Shown here: piece by piece, positions 25,550 through 33,758 of the stretch
Layout of the letters: each line of letters begins with the position of its first letter
Numbering within the stretch: the stretch's first letter is position 1
NCBI RefSeq assembly: GCF_024137025.1
Contig: NZ_JAMYJR010000006.1
Coordinates: forward strand, 41,338-105,337
DNA from: Paractinoplanes aksuensis
Lineage (GTDB): Bacteria; Actinomycetota; Actinomycetes; Mycobacteriales; Micromonosporaceae
Direction of reading: 5' to 3'
DNA: 64,000 nucleotides
The notes under the pieces: generated by a model
Database searches by the model: none
The model's input: only the letters and a program-made list of their open reading frames with translations
What the model was told of the DNA's origin: nothing
Program-made: the position numbers and the translations under genes

Positions 25550-25978
25550 TTAGTGCCGGCCCAGACTCAGCAGGACCTGGCGGACCGGCGGCGCGGTGAG
25601 GTCGCCGATCGTGATGGGGTCCAGGGAGGCATAGAACGCCTCCTGGGCGCGCTTGAGCGCTCCGCGCAGCCGGCAGCCCTGGCTGAGGGGGCAGGCCGGA
25701 TCGCCGCTGCAGTCGACGACCTCGGTCTCGCCCTCGAGCTCGCGGATCAGGCCGCCGACCGACGAGTCGCGGGCGGCCGGAGCCAACCGGACACCGCCGC
25801 TGCGGCCCCGCACCGTCTCGAGCAGGCCCATGTGCTGGAGCTTCTGCACCACCTTGGCGAGGTGGTGGCGGGGGACCTCCAGCGAGGCGGCCAGCTCGTC
25901 GATGGTGAGCAGGTCGTCGCGGGCGGCCCCGAGCATGAGGACCCGGAGCCCGATGTCGGTGGAGCGGTTCAAGCGCAC
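25550..25978 (-). CDS. nsrR: NsrR-type Rrf2-family NO-sensing repressor
   Basis: Rrf2 regulator of 142 residues. Winged helix with LTIDELAASLEVPRHHLAKV and a Gly-rich wing RGRSGGVRLA. Three cysteines, Cys90, Cys96 and Cys102 (DCSGDPACPLSQGC), match the ligands of the iron-sulfur cluster whose nitrosylation relieves repression. GTG start without clear Shine-Dalgarno. It is co-transcribed with hmp, the classic target, so the assignment is strong. Confidence 0.93.
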   Translation of the reverse strand: MRLNRSTDIGLRVLMLGAARDDLLTIDELAASLEVPRHHLAKVVQKLQHMGLLETVRGRSGGVRLAPAARDSSVGGLIRELEGETEVVDCSGDPACPLSQGCRLRGALKRAQEAFYASLDPITIGDLTAPPVRQVLLSLGRH

Positions 25979-25994
25979 GAGACGACCATAGTTA

Positions 25995-26014
25995 AAGAGG
26001 ACTCTTGAAGTCTT
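25995..26014. promoter_or_regulatory. candidate NsrR operator
   Basis: AAGAGGACTCTTGAAGTCTT starts with AAGA and ends with TCTT, as NsrR sites do, and contains the exact inverted repeat AAGAG-GA-CTCTT. It lies 17-36 bases upstream of nsrR. TAACTA next to it could be the -10. The match to the consensus is partial. Confidence 0.45.
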
Positions 26015-26041
26015 GTTTTATGGGAGTGATCACAGTGGTGG

Positions 26042-26070
26042 TTGACATGTGTCGATGTTAACGTTCACCA
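26042..26070 (+). promoter_or_regulatory. promoter with LacI-like operator for arabinanase
   Basis: TTGACA (26042-26047) is a good -35. ATGTTAACGTTCAC (26055-26068) falls in the spacer and -10 region; it centres on AACGTT, as LacI-family sites of carbohydrate genes do. No LacI gene lies next to it. Confidence 0.4.
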
Positions 26071-26148
26071 TGGTAAGTCCGTCCCCATTCGTCTGTGTCC
26101 TCGTCGTTCCACCGCGGCTCGGGCGCAGCCCCGATCGAAGGACAAGCC

Positions 26149-27165
26149 ATGTTCCGAAAGCTCACGGCGGCCGGAGTCCTCACGGCCGCCACCGTCACGG
26201 CTCTGGCCCTGACGCTCAACGCCCACGCCGCGGTCAACGCCGCGCCGGTCGTCGCGGCGGCGACTCCGACCGTGCCCCCCGGGCAGTACCCGAACCCGGG
26301 CGTGGTCACGGGAGCCACGCGTACGCATGACCCGTCCGTAGTGAGGACGCCGAGCGGCGGCTATCTCGTGGCCCAGACCGGCGACAACCTGCCCCTGTCG
26401 ACGTCGGCCGACCGCACGGCGTTCCGGGCGGCCGGCAGCGTCTTCCCGGACGGCGCGCCGTGGACGACGGCCTATACCGGGGGCAGCCGCAATTTGTGGG
26501 CGCCCGACGTGTCGTACCGGAACGGCCGTTACTACCTGTACTACTCGGCCTCGACGTTCGGCTCCAACCGGTCGGCGATCTTCCTGGCCACCAGCACCAC
26601 CGGCGCCTCCGGCAGCTGGACCAACCAGGGCCTGGTCATCGAGTCGTCCGGGTCCGACAACTACAACGCGATCGACCCCAACCTGACCGTCGACACGGCC
26701 GGCAAGTGGTGGCTGAACTTCGGGTCGTTCTGGTCGGGCATCAAGCAGATCCCGCTCGACGCCGCGACCGGCAAACGCTCCGGCACGACGATCCGCAGCC
26801 TGGCCGGGCGGGGTGGTGGCGCGATCGAGGCGCCGACCCTGGTGCGGCACGGCTCCTACTACTACCTATGGGTGTCGTTCGACCTGTGCTGCCGCGGCGC
26901 GTCCAGCACGTACCGCGTGATGGTGGGGCGCTCGACCAGCCCGAACGGCCCGTTCACCGACCGGAACGGGGTCGCGATGACCTCGGGCGGGGGCACCCAG
27001 GTGCTGGCCGGGCACGGCAGCATCCATGGCCCCGGCCACCAGACGGTGATCACCGATACCGATGCTGACGTGCTGTTCTATCACTACTACGCCAACAACG
27101 GGACGTCGTTCCTGGGTGTCAACGTGATCGGCTATGACTCCGCCGGCTGGCCCTTCGTCTATTAG
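26149..27165 (+). CDS. GH43 arabinan endo-1,5-alpha-L-arabinosidase
   Basis: Secreted five-bladed beta-propeller glycosidase of 338 residues. Signal peptide about 1-28 (ends AHA). Catalytic triad of family GH43: Asp61 in THDPSVV (base), Asp176 in AIDPNL (pKa modulator) and Glu227 in IEAPTL (acid). The order and spacing match endo-arabinanases that cut alpha-1,5-arabinan side chains of pectin; GGSRNLWAPDVSYRNGRYYLYYS is the typical blade. AAGGA precedes the ATG. Debranching exo-activity cannot be excluded. One of several pectin-related genes in the window. Confidence 0.88.
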   Translation: MFRKLTAAGVLTAATVTALALTLNAHAAVNAAPVVAAATPTVPPGQYPNPGVVTGATRTHDPSVVRTPSGGYLVAQTGDNLPLSTSADRTAFRAAGSVFPDGAPWTTAYTGGSRNLWAPDVSYRNGRYYLYYSASTFGSNRSAIFLATSTTGASGSWTNQGLVIESSGSDNYNAIDPNLTVDTAGKWWLNFGSFWSGIKQIPLDAATGKRSGTTIRSLAGRGGGAIEAPTLVRHGSYYYLWVSFDLCCRGASSTYRVMVGRSTSPNGPFTDRNGVAMTSGGGTQVLAGHGSIHGPGHQTVITDTDADVLFYHYYANNGTSFLGVNVIGYDSAGWPFVY

Positions 27166-27178
27166 CGCTGGTCGAGCC

Positions 27179-27211
27179 GGCCCGCAGCCCCACGCATGCG
27201 GGCTGTGGGCC
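27179..27211 (+). terminator. terminator of arabinanase
   Basis: GGCCCGCAGCCC (27179-27190) pairs with GGGCTGTGGGCC (27200-27211) with one wobble, loop CACGCATGC, 13 bases after the stop. Confidence 0.75.
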
Positions 27212-27218
27212 GGCGCCG

Positions 27219-27371
27219 CGTCTTCATCCGCGGTGCGCGTTCGTCCGCGCTGCGCCTTCATCCGCGCTGCGCCTTCATCCGCGCTGCGCCTTCATCCGCG
27301 GTGCGCGTTCGTCCGCGCTGCCCCTTCGTCCGCGCTGCGCCTTCGTCCGCGCTGCGCGCTCGTGCGTGTCG
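27219..27371. repeat. 17-bp tandem repeat, about nine units
   Basis: Units start every 17 bases from 27219: consensus CGCCTTCATCCGCGCTG, with G/C and A/G variants; the ninth is degenerate. The period is not a multiple of three, so it is not a coding repeat. It fills most of the gap between the arabinanase terminator and the dioxygenase promoter. Confidence 0.9.
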
Positions 27372-27456
27372 TGCCCCTTGTGCGCGCCGCGTCTGGCCGT
27401 GCGTTGCGTCCGGCCGTGCTTCGCATGGGGCGGCGGGTGGCGTCGGCAACAGGTAT

Positions 27457-27509
27457 TTGACGAATCAAGTTTCCGGCGTATCTTAGATGGAGCTTGTAGC
27501 TTCAACTAA
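27457..27509 (+). promoter_or_regulatory. promoter and 12-bp dyad operator for dioxygenase
   Basis: TTGACG (27457-27462), 16-base spacer, TATCTT (27479-27484). Overlapping the -10 is TTAGATGGAGCT-TGT-AGCTTCAACTAA, read as 27483-27494, 27495-27497 and 27498-27509; the arms match at 10 of 12 positions. This shape fits a MarR-type site. No MarR gene is adjacent. Confidence 0.6.
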
Positions 27510-27524
27510 AAGCCGGGAGTCAGC

Positions 27525-28424
27525 ATGTCCAGCACCACTGCCACGGCCGATGCCCGCATCCCGGCCGCCCATCCGTTCGCCCAGCACGTACGCCGGGCCG
27601 CCGAGGCCGAGGCGGCCGACCCGCACCGCAGCTGGACCCCCGAGGACGGCCCCCTGCCCAGCCTGTACGTGAGTCACGGCGGCGGCCCCATGCCGTTCGA
27701 GAACCCCGAGTGGCTCAACCCGCTGCGCCGCTGGGCCCGCGCCCTCCCCAAGCCCAAGGCGATCCTGGTCGTCAGCGCCCACTGGGAGTCGGCGCCGCTC
27801 TCGCTGAGCGCCGCCCGTCCCGGCGAGCTGGTCTACGACTTCGGCGGCTTCGACCCGCTCTACTACACGTTCCGCTACGACACCCCCGACGCCGCCCCGC
27901 TGGCCCAGCAGGTGGCCGCGATGATGCCCGACGGCGAACGGGCCCACGAACACAACCGCCGCGGCCTCGACCACGGCGCCTGGGTCCCCCTGAAGATCAT
28001 GTACCCGGCCGCCGACGTCCCCGTGCTGCAGCTCAGCCTGCCCACCGACGACCCCGACCAACTGCTGGCCCTCGGCGCCCGCCTGCGCCCGCTACGCGAA
28101 CAGGGCGTGCTCGTCGTCGGCTCCGGCCACATGACCCACGGCCTGCCGTTCCTGACCCGCGAACAGTTCGTCGACAACAAGGTCCCCGGCTGGTCGGCCG
28201 ACTTCGACGCCTGGGCCGCCGAAGCCCTCGACCGCGGCGACGTGTCCGAACTGGCCCGCTTCCGCAGCGCCGCCCCCGGCATGCCCTACTCCCACCCCAC
28301 GGTCGAACACTTCACCCCGTTGTTCGTGGCCCTGGGCGCAGCCGCCGACCCGGCCGCCCCCGTCGTCACCAAGCTCGAGGGCTACTCCCTGGGCCTGTCC
28401 CGCCGCTCCTTCCAGGCCGCCTGA
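27525..28424 (+). CDS. LigB-type extradiol dioxygenase (DODA-like)
   Basis: Class III extradiol ring-cleavage enzyme of 299 residues, close to the YgiD/4,5-DOPA-dioxygenase group. Metal ligands and active His in YVSHGGGPMPFENPEW, VVSAHWES, RRGLDHGAWVPLKIM and SHPTVEHFTPL. Non-haem Fe(II) or Zn(II) and cytoplasmic. GGGAG precedes the ATG. The dyad over its promoter suggests induction by an aromatic or quinone compound; substrate unknown. Confidence 0.88.
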   Translation: MSSTTATADARIPAAHPFAQHVRRAAEAEAADPHRSWTPEDGPLPSLYVSHGGGPMPFENPEWLNPLRRWARALPKPKAILVVSAHWESAPLSLSAARPGELVYDFGGFDPLYYTFRYDTPDAAPLAQQVAAMMPDGERAHEHNRRGLDHGAWVPLKIMYPAADVPVLQLSLPTDDPDQLLALGARLRPLREQGVLVVGSGHMTHGLPFLTREQFVDNKVPGWSADFDAWAAEALDRGDVSELARFRSAAPGMPYSHPTVEHFTPLFVALGAAADPAAPVVTKLEGYSLGLSRRSFQAA

Positions 28425-28970
28425 CCCAGCCGCTTCGGGCCGCAGTCCCGCCGTCCATCACGGATAACTCGACTGCGGCCCGCCCGGCTGACCGGCGTCC
28501 TGCTGGGCCGCCTGGCCCCCGCCATCCCGGGCCGCAGTCCCGTCGTCCCTTCCGGGCCGTTCGACTGCGGCGGGCTCGGCTGGCCGGCGTCCTGCTGTTC
28601 CTGCTGGGCCGCCTGACTCCCGCCACCCCGAGCCGCAGTCCCGTCGTCCCTTCCGGATCGCTCGACTGCGGCTGGCCCGGCTGACCTGCCTTCCGCCGTC
28701 CCTTCCGGGCCGCCTGAGCCCGGCCGCTGACCAGGTTTCTGCCGGTCCCTTCCAGACCGCCTGGGTGTGGCCGGTTCAGCGGGTTGGCGGGTCCCGGGCC
28801 AATTGCAGATCGCTTGGTTGCCGCCGATGCGGTCGGGCTGACCGGCGTTCTGCCGTTCCTTCTGGGCCGCCTGACCCCGGCCCGCGACCGTGCTGACCCG
28901 GCGGTGGTCTGAACGAAGCGCGGACTCTGCCCTTACGTAACGCTTACACAAGCGGCCTAGCGTCGCCCGC
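28425..28970. other. 546-base gene-free stretch
   Basis: Holds the three hairpin units, then degenerate GGGCCGCCTGACC-type fragments to about 28880, and a promoter zone with TTACGTAACGCTTACACAA. TAGCGT (28958-28963) lies seven bases before the next ATG. No coding frame is credible. Confidence 0.6.
28437..28720. repeat. three tandem 92-101-bp units, each with an 8-bp hairpin
   Basis: CCGCAGTC at 28440, 28532 and 28633 is followed exactly 31 bases later by GACTGCGG in every unit, while the 23 bases between vary. Each unit continues with GGCTGACCGGCGTCCTGCTG-like sequence. Units are about 92 and 101 bases apart. The conserved pairing suggests that structure matters. Confidence 0.8.
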
Positions 28971-30194
28971 ATGACCGATCGACGCCTGGTGATGCACCTG
29001 CTGCGGCGGCTCAGCTTCGGGCCGACCGCGGCCGAGGTCGACGCGGCCGTTCGAGCCGGCTACGACGCCACGCTGGAACGGCTGCTCGCCCCGGTCGCGC
29101 TGCCGGAACCACCCGATCTCGGGCCCGAGCCGGATCCCGGCGGCAGCCGCGAGGGGCGTCAGGCCGCCCGCAAGAAGCAGCGCGAGCAGGTCGGCGTGCT
29201 CGGGCGGTGGTGGCTGAGCCGGATGGTCGCCGACCCGACCGCGGCCGAGAAGCTCACGTTCTTCTGGCACGGCCACTGGGCCACCAGCGCCCAGAAGGTG
29301 CGCTCGGCCCGCCTGATGCTCGCCCAGCAACAGACGTTCCGCCGGTACGGTACGGGTCCGACCGGACCCTTCGTCCGCGCCATGCTGCGGGATCCCGCGC
29401 TGATCCTCTGGCTCGACGGTCAGAAGAACACCCGCAAGGCGCCCAACGAGAACCTGTCCCGCGAGGTCATGGAACTCTTCACGCTCGGCGTCGGCGCCTA
29501 CACCGAGGACGACGTCAAGGCGGGCGCCCGCGTGCTGACCGGTTGGCAGGTCGACCGGGCCGCCGGCACCGCCCGGTTGGTTCCGCGACGCCACGACGAT
29601 CAGGCGGTCGCCCTGCTCGACGGCCGGGCCGACGGCCGGGCCGACGGCGTCGACTCGTATGCCGATCTGATCGTCCGACAATCGGCTCATCTGCCCTTCC
29701 TGGCCGGTCGACTGTGGGCGCGCTACGGCGGCCCGGGCCCGGCGCCGGCCGTCACCGGACGCGACGCCACATCTCTGCTGCGGGCGATCTGCGCTGCGCC
29801 CGAGTTCGCCGCCGCCAACGGCACGTTGGTCAAGCAGCCCATCGAGTGGCTCGTCGGCGCCTTGCGCCAATTACGCATCGAGCCCGACGGCACCGAGCCG
29901 ACCCTGCGCGCACTGGGCCAGATCCCGCTGCGCCCACCGTCGGTCGGCGGATGGCCCGAGGGCGCGGCCTGGCTCACCACGTCGTCAACCCTGACCCGGC
30001 TGCGCGCCGCCCAGAAGCTGGCGGCGAAGGCCGAAATCGACGACCTGACCGGCCCCGACCGCCTCGAAGCCCTGGCCAACCGCCTGGCCATCGACACCTG
30101 GACCGACCGGACCCACGCGACCCTGACTCCCATCAAGGACCCACGCCGATTACTCGCACTAGCCCTGGCCAGCCCCGAATACGCCATCCATTGA
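28971..30194 (+). CDS. DUF1800 family protein
   Basis: Protein of 407 residues. HLLRRLSFGPTAAEVDAA opens the family, KLTFFWHGHWATSAQKV and NENLSREVMELFTLGVG are its best-kept blocks, and KQPIEWLVGALR with LALASPEYAIH close it. DUF1800 proteins are regularly encoded next to DUF1501 proteins, as here; their biochemical role is not established. No signal peptide is seen, so export may ride on the Tat-signalled partner. ATG appears leaderless. Confidence 0.88.
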   Translation: MTDRRLVMHLLRRLSFGPTAAEVDAAVRAGYDATLERLLAPVALPEPPDLGPEPDPGGSREGRQAARKKQREQVGVLGRWWLSRMVADPTAAEKLTFFWHGHWATSAQKVRSARLMLAQQQTFRRYGTGPTGPFVRAMLRDPALILWLDGQKNTRKAPNENLSREVMELFTLGVGAYTEDDVKAGARVLTGWQVDRAAGTARLVPRRHDDQAVALLDGRADGRADGVDSYADLIVRQSAHLPFLAGRLWARYGGPGPAPAVTGRDATSLLRAICAAPEFAAANGTLVKQPIEWLVGALRQLRIEPDGTEPTLRALGQIPLRPPSVGGWPEGAAWLTTSSTLTRLRAAQKLAAKAEIDDLTGPDRLEALANRLAIDTWTDRTHATLTPIKDPRRLLALALASPEYAIH

Positions 30195-30323
30195 CCACCA
30201 ATCACGCGCGGCCGTCCACGGATAGGTCATCCGCTTGTTCGGCGGCTGGCTTGCTCGACTGTCCACCGACTGCGCCACCGGAACGGAACTCCGTGTCGCG
30301 GGCGTCCACCGAGGAGGAATGAG

Positions 30324-31520
30324 ATGGACACCATCACCAGGCGGCGGTTTCTGGTTGCTAGTGGCGTTACCGCGGCGGCGGCGGGCACGCTCGGCCTGCG
30401 CGAGATTCTCGCGACTGCGGGCGATCGCGATCCGGCGGCGAAGACACTTGTGTTGGTCACGCTGTACGGGGGCAACGACGGATTGAACACTGTCATCCCG
30501 TACGAGGATCCGGCCTATGCCGCCGCCCGGCCCGACTTCGCCTATCGGCCGGAGGAACTGCTCGACCTTGGGGCGGGTGAAGCCCTCAACCCGGGCCTGC
30601 CGGGGCTGCACAAGCTTTTCGGCGAGGGACGGCTGGCGATCATCCGTGGGGTCGGTTATCCGAAGCCGAACCGCAGCCACTTCCAGTCGATGGACATCTG
30701 GCAGACCGCCCAACCTGATCGCCCGGGCACCACCGGCTGGCTCGGCCGCTGGCTCGACACGGTTGGCGGCGACCCGCGGCTGGCGATCTCGTCCGAGCCG
30801 GTGCTGCCGCCCCTGCTGGCCGGCTCCACCAGTGCCGGTGCGACCGTGCCCGGCGGCGAACTCAAACTGCCGGCCGGAATTACGCCGGACCTGCTGACCA
30901 AGCTTGGCGCGTCGGCCGCGGGGGAGTCGCCGGCCCAGGCCCGCGCCGCCGCTTGCTTCGCCGACCTGGCCCGGGTCCGCGACCTGATCACGTCGGCGCC
31001 CCTGGCCGAGGACGACGACGCCGAGGCCCCGGCCACCGCGACCGGCGGCGCCGCGCCGCCCCTCGACCAGCAGCTGGACCTCGTCGCTCGCTGCGTCGAG
31101 GCGAACGTGGCGACCCGGGTCTATTCGGTGTCGCTGGGCGGCTTCGACCTGCACGCCGACGGCAAGGACGCCCAGAAGGCCCTGCTGGCCAAGCTCGACA
31201 AAGCGTTGTCCGCCTTCGCCGAGCGCGTGACCGGCCGGGGTGTGGTCGTCGCCGTCTATTCCGAGTTCGGGCGTCGGGTCAAGGCCAACGCGTCCGACGG
31301 CACGGACCATGGCACGGCGTCCCCGATGTTCCTGGTCGGCGACGGCATCAAGGGCGGCCTGCACGGCGAGCCCCCGAGCTTGACCGACCTCGACGACGGC
31401 GACCTGAAGTTCACGACCGACTTCCGGGACGTCTACGCGACGCTGCTCGCCGACGTCCTCGACAGCGACCCGGCCCGGATCCTCGACGGCTGGTCGGGCC
31501 GCCTCGAGCTGAGCGCGTGA
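30324..31520 (+). CDS. DUF1501 family protein, Tat-exported
   Basis: Protein of 398 residues with a Tat signal (TRRRFLVASGVTAAAAGTLG). The mature part has the alkaline-phosphatase/sulfatase-like fold: VLVTLYGGNDGLNTVIPY, RSHFQSMDIWQTA, SEFGRRVKAN and DGTDHGTASPMFLVG, which hold the likely metal ligands. Pairs with the DUF1800 gene 129 bases upstream. GAGGAGG precedes the ATG. Function of the pair is unknown. Its last codons run into a 99-bp tandem repeat. Confidence 0.9.
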   Translation: MDTITRRRFLVASGVTAAAAGTLGLREILATAGDRDPAAKTLVLVTLYGGNDGLNTVIPYEDPAYAAARPDFAYRPEELLDLGAGEALNPGLPGLHKLFGEGRLAIIRGVGYPKPNRSHFQSMDIWQTAQPDRPGTTGWLGRWLDTVGGDPRLAISSEPVLPPLLAGSTSAGATVPGGELKLPAGITPDLLTKLGASAAGESPAQARAAACFADLARVRDLITSAPLAEDDDAEAPATATGGAAPPLDQQLDLVARCVEANVATRVYSVSLGGFDLHADGKDAQKALLAKLDKALSAFAERVTGRGVVVAVYSEFGRRVKANASDGTDHGTASPMFLVGDGIKGGLHGEPPSLTDLDDGDLKFTTDFRDVYATLLADVLDSDPARILDGWSGRLELSA

Positions 31521-31752
31521 CCGGCTCGTCAGCACCGGCCGGGCCGGTCCGCCCAGAGCGGGTGCTGCGCGGCCTGCCCATCAACCGCCTCTCGATCGAC
31601 GCCGCCACTGAGTGCGCGACCGGCTCGTCAGCACCGGCCGGACCGGTCGCCTGGGGTGAGGTGCTGCGCGGCCTGCCCATCAACCGCCTCTCGATCGGCG
31701 CCGCCCTGACCGCGTGACCGGCTTGCAAGAACCGGCTGGGGCGGCGTGAACA
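31514..31752. repeat. 99-bp tandem repeat overlapping the DUF1501 stop
   Basis: Copy 1 from about 31514, copy 2 from 31613, partial copy 3 from 31712. Shared core is ACCGGCTCGTCAGCACCGGC and CTGCCCATCAACCGCCTCTC. Copy 1 carries the stop TGA of the DUF1501 gene; copy 2 has CGA at that place. The unit is 33 codons long and contains the palindrome ACCGGCCGGGCCGGT. Confidence 0.85.
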
Positions 31753-31834
31753 GCCCGTCAAAACCGGCCCGGACGGCGTCAACGTCTTGTCAAAACGCAA
31801 GGCGCCGGCCCGGGCGGTGACGCATCGTCGAAGC

Positions 31835-32137
31835 GTGAACGCCCACCTGACCACGCTCGGCATCGGTGCCGTGGTTGTCGCTCTGCAGCTCTACCTCGTA
31901 CGCCGTAGTGATCGCACCGGCCCCGGGGCCGCCGCCACCGCCTGTCTCGGCATCCTCATCTGTCTCGTGCTGTTGGAGACCGGGCATCAGGCGCAGCGCG
32001 CCCGCCCGGCCCGGCACGAGTCGCTGGAGTCGCTGCTGCTGCACGACCGTGCGGCCGCAGTGAGCTACGAGCCGCGTCAGGGCTGGACATTGATCACTGG
32101 GGTGGAACAGGCGCCGTCGGACCTGCCGTTGAGGTAG
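31835..32137 (+). CDS. small hypothetical membrane protein
   Basis: Protein of 100 residues, not recognised. NAHLTTLGIGAVVVALQLYL begins a first hydrophobic helix, and AATACLGILICLVLLETGHQ is a second; the tail is charged. GTG at 31835 is six bases after CATCGT, the leaderless pattern; a TTG at 31787 would add 16 basic residues. Its 3' end overlaps the convergent secreted-protein gene by 61 bases, which lowers confidence. Confidence 0.45.
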   Translation: MNAHLTTLGIGAVVVALQLYLVRRSDRTGPGAAATACLGILICLVLLETGHQAQRARPARHESLESLLLHDRAAAVSYEPRQGWTLITGVEQAPSDLPLR

Positions 32138-32526
32138 AAGCGAGCGAAGACGCCGGCATAGGTGCTGGTCGGATACTGCGTCGTGCCCCACGGCGACCCG
32201 GTGTCACCGGTGGCGCCGACGTCGGCCAGGGTGCTCTGCGAAGCGCCCCAGGCCCGCACCAGTGGGCTGTCACCGTTGGTCTTGCGAACGCTGATCGCCA
32301 CGCGCGACGGCCGGAACGAAGGCTCGGTTCCCCAGGCGACGCGATAGACGGTGAATGACGAGTAGTTCGGCGTGGGATAGCTGACCCAGGAGCGAAACAG
32401 TATGAGCCGGGCGCCGATGCGGCATTGGGCGTGGAGTGGCCCCACCACGGTGGCCGCCTGCGCCGGAACGGCGAGCCCGAGGGTGGCAGCCAACGCGATT
32501 ATCGGTACGAGCGCGAGTCTTCTCAT
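32077..32526 (-). CDS. small secreted protein, unknown
   Basis: Protein of 149 residues with a clear signal peptide (MRRLALVPIIALAATLGLAVPAQA). The mature part of about 125 residues has two Cys, one near its start (HAQCRIG) and one near its end (GACSTP), which could form one disulfide, and many Ser, Thr and Tyr residues. No family recognised. Confidence 0.7.
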   Translation of the reverse strand: MRRLALVPIIALAATLGLAVPAQAATVVGPLHAQCRIGARLILFRSWVSYPTPNYSSFTVYRVAWGTEPSFRPSRVAISVRKTNGDSPLVRAWGASQSTLADVGATGDTGSPWGTTQYPTSTYAGVFARFYLNGRSDGACSTPVINVQP

Positions 32527-32636
32527 GTCTGTCCACTATCGAGATCAACCGCCGTTCTGTCGTGAAGCCCAGGTATGAAATCGGCCTACACCCGTGGGTT
32601 GACGACGGGCCGCCGGGACGCGGCTAGGGTGCCCGG

Positions 32637-33758
32637 ATGTGGTGGCGCTCCCGGTGGCGGCCGCCGGTCGTGGACGCCTTGCTCGCGGTCGCGCTGGCGG
32701 CGGTCTGCATCCTGCAAGGGCTCGACGACGAGCTGGGTCGCTGGCGGCCGTTCGACCTGCCGGCGATGGTGCTGTCGGCGCTGGCCACGCTGCCGGTCGC
32801 CGTCCGCCGCCGAGCGCCCGTGGCCGTGCTGCTCACCTGCTACGGCTTCTGGGTCTGGCAGATCCTGCTCGGCTACAACCCCGTGGTCAGCACGTACGGC
32901 GTCCTCCTGGCCATGTACACGGTGGCCGCGACCCAGCCCCGCCGGATCACCGCCGCCCTGCTCGCCGTCAACCCGGTGATCTGGATCGTCACCGGCTTCA
33001 CGACCGGGTTCGCCTCGCCGGCCGGGGTGCTGCTGACCGGCCTGGCCGTGCCGGCCGTCATCGCCAAGGTCGGCGACAGCGCGCGCCGGCTGGCCGCGGC
33101 CAACGAGGCGCGGGCCCGGCAGGCGGTCACCGAGGAAAGGCTGCGCATCGCCCGCGAGCTGCACGACGTGGTCGCCCACCACATGTCGGTGGTCGCCGTG
33201 CAGGCCGGCCTGGCCCGTTACGTGTTGCGCACCGACCCGCCCACGGCCGAGGCCGCGCTGTCCACCGTGCTGTCGACCAGCGCCGAGGCACTCGGCGAGA
33301 TGCGGCGCGTGCTGTCGCTGCTGCGGGCGGGCGAGGAACCGGAGGACGACGCGCCCGCGCCGGGGCTGCCCGGCCTGCTGGCACTGATCGACCGCGTCCG
33401 CGCGGCCGGGGTTCCGGTCGAGATGCGGATCACCGGCGAGCCGCGGGTGCTGCCGCCGGGGCTCGACCTCTGCGTCCACCGGATCGTGCAGGAGGGCCTG
33501 ACCAACGTGCTCAAACACGCCGCGCCCGCGACAGCCACAGTCACCGTCGGCTACGGCCATGACCAGGTCGAAGTCACCGTACGAGATGACGGCGCCCCCA
33601 CCGCGGGCCACCGTTCACCGGGCGGGCAGGGATTGATCGGCATGAGGGAAAGAGCCTTGCTCTACGGCGGTACGCTCACGGCTGCGCCCCGGCCGGGCGA
33701 GGGCTTCGAAGTCCGGCTGACCCTGCCCATTCCCGAGGGAGACCGCCGGGCCCGATGA
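32637..33758 (+). CDS. DesK-family sensor histidine kinase
   Basis: Kinase of 373 residues. Four to five membrane helices in residues 10-145, a short linker helix, HisKA_3 phosphoacceptor His176 in RELHDVVAHHMSVVAVQAG, and a HATPase domain with EGLTNVLKHA (N-box) and GGQGLIGMRERALLYGG. ATGA overlap with its regulator. TAGGGT (32625-32630) lies six bases before the ATG, so it is probably leaderless. Little extracellular mass suggests it senses the membrane. Confidence 0.93.
   Translation: MWWRSRWRPPVVDALLAVALAAVCILQGLDDELGRWRPFDLPAMVLSALATLPVAVRRRAPVAVLLTCYGFWVWQILLGYNPVVSTYGVLLAMYTVAATQPRRITAALLAVNPVIWIVTGFTTGFASPAGVLLTGLAVPAVIAKVGDSARRLAAANEARARQAVTEERLRIARELHDVVAHHMSVVAVQAGLARYVLRTDPPTAEAALSTVLSTSAEALGEMRRVLSLLRAGEEPEDDAPAPGLPGLLALIDRVRAAGVPVEMRITGEPRVLPPGLDLCVHRIVQEGLTNVLKHAAPATATVTVGYGHDQVEVTVRDDGAPTAGHRSPGGQGLIGMRERALLYGGTLTAAPRPGEGFEVRLTLPIPEGDRRAR

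Noticed and set aside
27219..27371. CRISPR or coding repeat
   Set aside because: Units are directly adjacent with no spacers, and 17 is not a multiple of three.
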